This document shows, one piece after another, positions 33,719 through 37,694 of a stretch of 37,694 bases of DNA. Source of the stretch: Phocaeicola_A sp963652075 (GTDB lineage Bacteria; Bacteroidota; Bacteroidia; Bacteroidales; Bacteroidaceae). The notes under the pieces were generated by a model. That model made no database searches. It was not told the DNA's origin and saw only the letters and a program-made list of their open reading frames with translations. The stretch lies in assembly GCA_963652075.1 (NCBI GenBank), contig CAVJRQ010000007.1, positions 1 to 37,694 on the forward strand, given 5' to 3'. Positions within the stretch are counted from its first letter, which is position 1. Every line of letters starts with the position of its first letter. Made by a program: the position numbers and the translations under genes.

Positions 33719-36286
33719 CTATTTCGAGAACAGTTTCCCGAAGAGGTTCAGAATGTTTGAAACGGCCTCTTTGTTCTCTACGGGAATCTTGATGGACGTT
33801 TGGCCTGTCTTCTCGTCTTTTTCGACAATAGAATCCACAAGACGGGCGGTGGATTCCGGAGACTTCAAGACATCCGCCAGTCCGGACAAGAAAGAGACAC
33901 CTTGCGCTACCAAGTCTTTAGGTTCTGCAACTCTGTTGTTGGACGTAGTGACCGTTGTTGGGTTTCCACCAGAAGCGTGTATGGATTCCGTAGCTTTCGC
34001 TTCCTCTTCCTCGTGGGGAGTTTTAGTCCCTTCTTCTGGCTCAGTACTTTCCGATATGGCCCCGAATTCTTCTTCCGACTCTTCGTCCAGGACAGGGGAA
34101 TTCTCCTCTTGGTCAAGGTCGGTTGTTTCCGCTTCTGACTCTGAGGCATCAACTGAAGCCTCTTCATTGTTCTTCTTCTCGGATTCTTCTTCCGTAAATT
34201 CGGAGATGACTTCCATCATATGGTTGAACTTGTCGTTGTCAACGAAGACAGAATCTTCTCCATCGTCTAAAACCCCTTCGAACATGGAGGTCTTGAAGCG
34301 GAGTTTGCCAAGCATCTCTTCTTCAAAGGAGTTTGGTGCCACAAGGTTAATGACCTGTATGTTGTTCTTTTGTCCGAGGCGATAGATACGTCCAATGCGT
34401 TGCTCCAGTACTGCCGGATTCCATGGCAAGTCGATATTGATGATGGTGGCGGCTGACTGGAGGTTCAAACCCGTGCTGCCGGCATCCGTTGAGAGAAACA
34501 CCCTGCAGGCAGGTTCGTTCGCGAAGTTGTCCACCATGTCCTTACGCTTTGCCGACGGCACACCTCCGTGAAGATACTCGAACTCTATCTCCTTCTTTTC
34601 CAGCTCCATGGCGATAAGGCGTGTCATACGTTCCCATTGGCTGAACACAACCACCTTTTCATCTTCCTCACTGACGATGTCGCTGATGATGTTGATACAC
34701 TCATCCACTTTGGTATCATATCTGGTTTTCTGGTCCAGTATATAACTGCTGTCGCAAATCATTCGCATTTTTGAAAGCAGTAACATCAGCCGTTTCCTGT
34801 CATTGTCGGACAGGAAATGGAACTTTCTCCATTTTTGTACTATAATGCCGACCTGAAATTGAAAATCCGCATGGATAGCTCTTTGTTCCTTAGTCATCGG
34901 CACAAAGAGGTTCTTGTCCATTCTTTCCGGCATCTGTAGTCTTACGTCCCTTTTGCGTCGACGTATAAGAATGTCGCTCAACTCCCTTTTGATTTCGTTC
35001 AGATTCTTATAGGCCAACACTTTACCCGTCTCGTCCGTGATGACGTGGTTCTCCCTGAACCGATGGTAAGGAGCAAGGCGGAAATTGTCCACGAGCTGCA
35101 CTATGGAATAGAGTTCGTCGAGTTTATTCTCGAGAGGCGTGCCTGATAGTACTACAGAATAGCAGGAATCGATTTTCCGGCATGCCCGTGCGATTTGTGT
35201 ATTCCAGTTCTTCAGCCTTTGCACCTCATCCATGATTAGCATGTCTGTCTGTAATCCGCCAAGTGCCTTGATATCGTTGGTGGCACTGTTGTAGGAAATG
35301 ATTTTGTATGGTTCCGGACGATTGTACGATTCCCTTCTCTTCAAATGGTCGCCTTCAATCACATAGACTTCCGCATCCGTGAACTTCCTGATTTCACTAC
35401 GCCACTGATATTTGAGCGACGTTGGGCAGAGGATGAGCACGGATTCTACCAGTCCCTCTTTTCGCAAGAGTTCCGCAGTGCCGATTGCCTGGATGGTCTT
35501 GCCAAGTCCCATCTCATCAGCAATAATAGCTTTTCCGGCCTTTGCCGCAAAACGTATTCCTTCCCGTTGGTAGGGGTAGAGATCCGCTTTCAGTAGGCCG
35601 TTGATTCCTTTATCATCGTAACCTTCAACAATTTTTCGGCGTGTTTGTTTCTCACGGACATCAACAATAAAATCTATAGCGTCTTTGTAACATTTGAACG
35701 TGTCGCTTATTTCACGTGCTCGTGCATAGAACGTTCCAAAACGTGCATACGCATCCTCTTTCAACATCCTATTATCATCGAAGTAGTCTTTAGCGAGTTG
35801 TTCATAAGCCTCTTTGTTGTCAGACCCAATACGTATTTTCACGCATCTCTCCCCTCGATACGAAACGTAAACGGAGGTATAGGACGGAATTTCATAATGC
35901 ACACGCTCCCTTTTATCGTTCGTCAGGTAATTCTTCACGGCTTCAATGTGTTTGCATGTGCCGAGTCTGGAGGTCTTGAAATCCAAGCACGAACAATAGT
36001 TCCATTCGCTGAATTCTCCGCGGTACACTACTTTGTACTCGTTGGATGTGCGAGGGTTCTTTACCACATATTCTCCAGGAAACAGTTTCTCGTCAACGCT
36101 ACGGGTAGCGAATTGTTCAGTCAGTGCAGCTTGTTGACGCAGTCTCACTTGCCATTCCTTCACGCTCATGTCGGCTGGTTTGACGGCATAAGAGAGTGTC
36201 ATCCTTTTTTTCTTCGTACTATTCGCTCGTCTACGTTTTTTATCAGTCCCGTTTGTTGAGGTACGCTGTCCGTTATCCTTATTCAT
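33719..36286 (-). CDS. SWIM-SNF2 family helicase/ATPase with acidic tail
   Basis: An 855-aa SWI2/SNF2 ATPase that would translocate on double-stranded DNA. A lysine/arginine-rich N-terminus (1-30) is followed by a SWIM zinc finger (Cys98, Cys100, Cys111, His113). The helicase core has Walker A DEMGLGKT at 257-264, DEVQ at 353-356 in place of DEAH, SGTPLEN at about 381 and motif VI QRIGRIYRLGQ at 629-639. Residues about 690-790 are strongly acidic and low in complexity. A short helical segment closes the protein. No nuclease, methylase or other defence partner is next to it. The role is uncertain: recombination, transcription-complex remodelling or phage defence are all possible. Confidence 0.9.
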   Translation of the reverse strand: MNKDNGQRTSTNGTDKKRRRANSTKKKRMTLSYAVKPADMSVKEWQVRLRQQAALTEQFATRSVDEKLFPGEYVVKNPRTSNEYKVVYRGEFSEWNYCSCLDFKTSRLGTCKHIEAVKNYLTNDKRERVHYEIPSYTSVYVSYRGERCVKIRIGSDNKEAYEQLAKDYFDDNRMLKEDAYARFGTFYARAREISDTFKCYKDAIDFIVDVREKQTRRKIVEGYDDKGINGLLKADLYPYQREGIRFAAKAGKAIIADEMGLGKTIQAIGTAELLRKEGLVESVLILCPTSLKYQWRSEIRKFTDAEVYVIEGDHLKRRESYNRPEPYKIISYNSATNDIKALGGLQTDMLIMDEVQRLKNWNTQIARACRKIDSCYSVVLSGTPLENKLDELYSIVQLVDNFRLAPYHRFRENHVITDETGKVLAYKNLNEIKRELSDILIRRRKRDVRLQMPERMDKNLFVPMTKEQRAIHADFQFQVGIIVQKWRKFHFLSDNDRKRLMLLLSKMRMICDSSYILDQKTRYDTKVDECINIISDIVSEEDEKVVVFSQWERMTRLIAMELEKKEIEFEYLHGGVPSAKRKDMVDNFANEPACRVFLSTDAGSTGLNLQSAATIINIDLPWNPAVLEQRIGRIYRLGQKNNIQVINLVAPNSFEEEMLGKLRFKTSMFEGVLDDGEDSVFVDNDKFNHMMEVISEFTEEESEKKNNEEASVDASESEAETTDLDQEENSPVLDEESEEEFGAISESTEPEEGTKTPHEEEEAKATESIHASGGNPTTVTTSNNRVAEPKDLVAQGVSFLSGLADVLKSPESTARLVDSIVEKDEKTGQTSIKIPVENKEAVSNILNLFGKLFSK

Positions 36287-36317
36287 AATTCATATTTGTG
36301 GCGCGTTTTTGATTTAC

Positions 36318-36335
36318 TCTCCAATTAGGTGGAGA
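36318..36335. promoter_or_regulatory. Small inverted repeat between the nitroreductase and helicase genes
   Basis: TCTCCA (36318-36323) and TGGAGA (36330-36335) with a 6-nt loop, in the 80-bp spacer downstream of the nitroreductase stop. It could be a weak terminator or an operator for the helicase gene. Only the symmetry supports it. Confidence 0.35.
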
Positions 36336-36366
36336 AAGTCTGAAAGGGCGTTAATGGTTAAATCTC

Positions 36367-36891
36367 TTATTTGATGATGCGGTAATAGTCGTCCTTGCGC
36401 GGTTTCACCGTTTTGGGATGAGCCGAAGCGTAGCCCAAAGAGAGAGCTCCAACTCCCATCAGACCTTCGGGAAGACCCCATTCCTTCATCAGCCGCTGAC
36501 CTTCGGGAGAGGCGAACATGAGGTCCTCACGGTTAATCCAGCACGACGAGAGACCGATGGAGTGGGCGGCAAGCATCATGTTGCCGAGGACAAGGCTCCC
36601 ATCCTTCACGTTGTTGGGGTCGTCCTCACGCGCCAGTACGATGACGATGGTGGGCGCTCCGTAGTAAGGGTCGCTGGTCGTCCCCATCACTTCGGCGTTC
36701 ATCCGACGCAGGAGGTCGCATGCCTCTGCATTCTGCACCGCCACGATGAAGGGCTCCTGCGAGCCGTGTCCGGTGGCAGCCCACGTGCCGGCTTCGAGCA
36801 CGGTAACGAGTTCGTCGTCAGTAATCTGTTCGGCTTTGTAACGGCGGATGCTTCTGCGCTCCTTGATGGCTTTCAATACTTCATTCTCCAT
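36367..36891 (-). CDS. Nitroreductase-family flavoprotein
   Basis: A 174-aa FMN-dependent NAD(P)H oxidoreductase of the nitroreductase family. The N-terminal RRSIRRYKAEQI motif binds FMN phosphate, AGTWAATGHGSQEPF lines the flavin site, and the C-terminal GALSLGYASAHP segment is typical. The natural substrate is unknown. Candidates are quinones, nitroaromatics or enones. A TACATTTG box at 36922-36929 on the minus strand may be its promoter -7 element, but no clear -33 motif is present. The 102-aa gene lies 54 bp upstream on the same strand. Confidence 0.93.
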   Translation of the reverse strand: MENEVLKAIKERRSIRRYKAEQITDDELVTVLEAGTWAATGHGSQEPFIVAVQNAEACDLLRRMNAEVMGTTSDPYYGAPTIVIVLAREDDPNNVKDGSLVLGNMMLAAHSIGLSSCWINREDLMFASPEGQRLMKEWGLPEGLMGVGALSLGYASAHPKTVKPRKDDYYRIIK

Positions 36892-36945
36892 ATCTTCTAT
36901 CTTTTATGTATATTCTTCTTGCAAATGTATTTTTCTCTGCCTAAT

Positions 36946-37254
36946 CTAATCTTGAAACTCCCAGTCCAGCCATTCTTCGAAGGAGAGGAGCTGGATGCGT
37001 TCGGCTTCCTCCTCAGATATTTCCACCAAAGCGTCGTGCAGATGGGCTCTCTCCAGGATACGGCTTGCGTTCTCGCTGTAGAAGCGCATGACATCCCGCT
37101 TTATCTCCAGCCACGGACGGCCTTCCGAATCGTCATTGATGGCCATCATCCGGCCGATGTTGTTAAGGATAAGCCCTTCCGTCACCGTGCCGGGTTCTTC
37201 AGAGAAGGTCAAATAAGGGTCTCCATCGCTGCCTGTGTAATATCTTTGTGCCAT
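36946..37254 (-). CDS. Small acidic protein of unknown function
   Basis: A 102-aa protein I do not recognise. It starts MAQRYYTGSDGDPYLTF, is rich in Glu and Asp, has no hydrophobic segment and ends in an acidic helix-like region (SEEEAERIQLLSFEEWLDWE). It appears soluble and globular to helical. It lies upstream of the nitroreductase on the same strand, 54 bp away, so the two could share a transcript. The reading frame ends cleanly, and its start follows an AT-rich leader. Confidence 0.7.
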   Translation of the reverse strand: MAQRYYTGSDGDPYLTFSEEPGTVTEGLILNNIGRMMAINDDSEGRPWLEIKRDVMRFYSENASRILERAHLHDALVEISEEEAERIQLLSFEEWLDWEFQD

Positions 37255-37694
37255 ATGTGCAAAAAACGTTTTTATTCGCTGTCTGACTAAACCCTATCGG
37301 ACATACGTTTTTGTATAAAAACCAGAGGAGCAAAGAACACCCCTCCCTATAGTGAGGAATCGCAGCCAAAGACTACCGAACCCTTGCCGCAAAATAAGGC
37401 GAATTATCTGAAACCGCCAAACAAAAACGATAAAATAATAGACACGTTTAGTTGCAAACCGTCAGTCACCCCGTACACCTCGTCATAAAACGCACATACG
37501 TGCGTTGGACATTTCATGTACGTAACTCTTTTCTGACTGACTTTTGATAGTTGGCCAGACGGTAATAGCTTCGCGGGCAAATCATCCTGTTTTCTCACGG
37601 GCTTATGTCGAAATGAGAACTAATGGGACGTAGGAACGCTGACTTAGTACAGATTTACTTTACACCGTTTTAACACTTTAAAAAGTAAAGAAAT
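37255..37694. other. Terminal 440 bp without a convincing gene
   Basis: No protein gene is clearly supported here. A minus-strand frame at 37404-37598 (64 aa, starting MRKQDDLPAKLLPSG) is open, but it has no recognisable domain. A perfect inverted repeat AACGCAC / GTGCGTT lies at 37489-37506 with a 4-nt loop. Another, TTTACTTT / AAAGTAAA, is at 37654-37661 and 37682-37689 near the edge. The region may contain the promoter of the small acidic gene and of an unseen neighbour. Confidence 0.6.
37404..37598 (-). CDS. Doubtful small ORF, 64 aa
   Basis: A possible short protein with a charged N-terminus (MRKQDDLPAKLLPSGQLSK), two cysteines in the middle (KCPTHVCAF) and a hydrophobic C-terminus (LNVSIILSFLFGGF). 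I see no family signature, ribosome-binding context or neighbour that supports it. The inverted repeat at 37489-37506 lies within it. It may be chance. Confidence 0.25.
   Translation of the reverse strand: MRKQDDLPAKLLPSGQLSKVSQKRVTYMKCPTHVCAFYDEVYGVTDGLQLNVSIILSFLFGGFR

Noticed and set aside
33719..37254. Known phage-defence island
   Set aside because: Only the SNF2 ATPase fits; no nuclease, methyltransferase, phospholipase D or other defence partner is seen next to it.

Overview
The window looks like chromosomal DNA of a gut Bacteroidales bacterium, most likely Bacteroidaceae (Bacteroides/Phocaeicola/Mediterranea-like). The evidence is the Bacteroides-type promoter elements (TTTG about 18-21 bp upstream of TAnnTTTG), an arabinose operon led by an epimerase lipoprotein and controlled by a Nudix-type AraR regulator, and the close resemblance of the proteins to Bacteroides families. 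No tRNA, rRNA, insertion sequence, phage gene or CRISPR array was recognised. The content is dominated by sugar catabolism.

Region 1 (about 1-10600, minus strand) is a complete L-arabinose/pentose operon. In transcription order it reads: galM-type epimerase lipoprotein, SSS-family arabinose transporter, araR, araD, araA, araB, transketolase, rpiB, then a terminator at 125-162. Arabinose becomes xylulose 5-phosphate and enters the non-oxidative pentose phosphate pathway. The transketolase gene is interrupted by a run of 64 N flanked by an exact 39-bp duplication. This is almost certainly a false scaffold gap. Region 2 (10808-14518, minus) holds galK, a cytoplasmic galM and folC. The 326-bp galK-ara spacer is rich in inverted repeats.

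Region 3 (14605-19405, plus) is a four-gene operon: split transketolase A and B subunits, a glycerol-kinase-like FGGY kinase and an L-fucose-isomerase-like protein. This matches the D-apiose pathway (apiose isomerase, apulose kinase, apulose-4-phosphate transketolase AB). It yields DHAP and xylulose 5-phosphate. It is followed by a 460-bp spacer holding double hairpins and two tandem arrays of short motifs. One of those repeat families also occupies the very start of the window.

Region 4 (19866-25472, plus) contains an amidophosphoribosyltransferase homologue lacking its catalytic cysteine, peptidase T, a Kef/CPA2-type cation:proton antiporter and a HIT protein. Region 5 (25492-31519, plus) runs: DapA-family aldolase, SSS transporter, iron-type alcohol dehydrogenase, PdxA2-like dehydrogenase and DUF1537 acid-sugar kinase. 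I propose that it breaks down a 2-keto-3-deoxy C7 diacid. The pectin sugar Dha (3-deoxy-D-lyxo-heptulosaric acid) is the best candidate, because aldol cleavage and reduction would give exactly D-threonate, the known substrate of DUF1537/PdxA2 pairs. Apiose, Dha, arabinose and galactose are all rhamnogalacturonan-II constituents, so the window may be an intracellular hub for RG-II sugars.

Region 6 (31530-37254, minus) holds glutamine-dependent NAD synthetase, a solitary SWIM-SNF2 helicase, a nitroreductase and a small unknown protein. The last 440 bases have no gene I can support with confidence.
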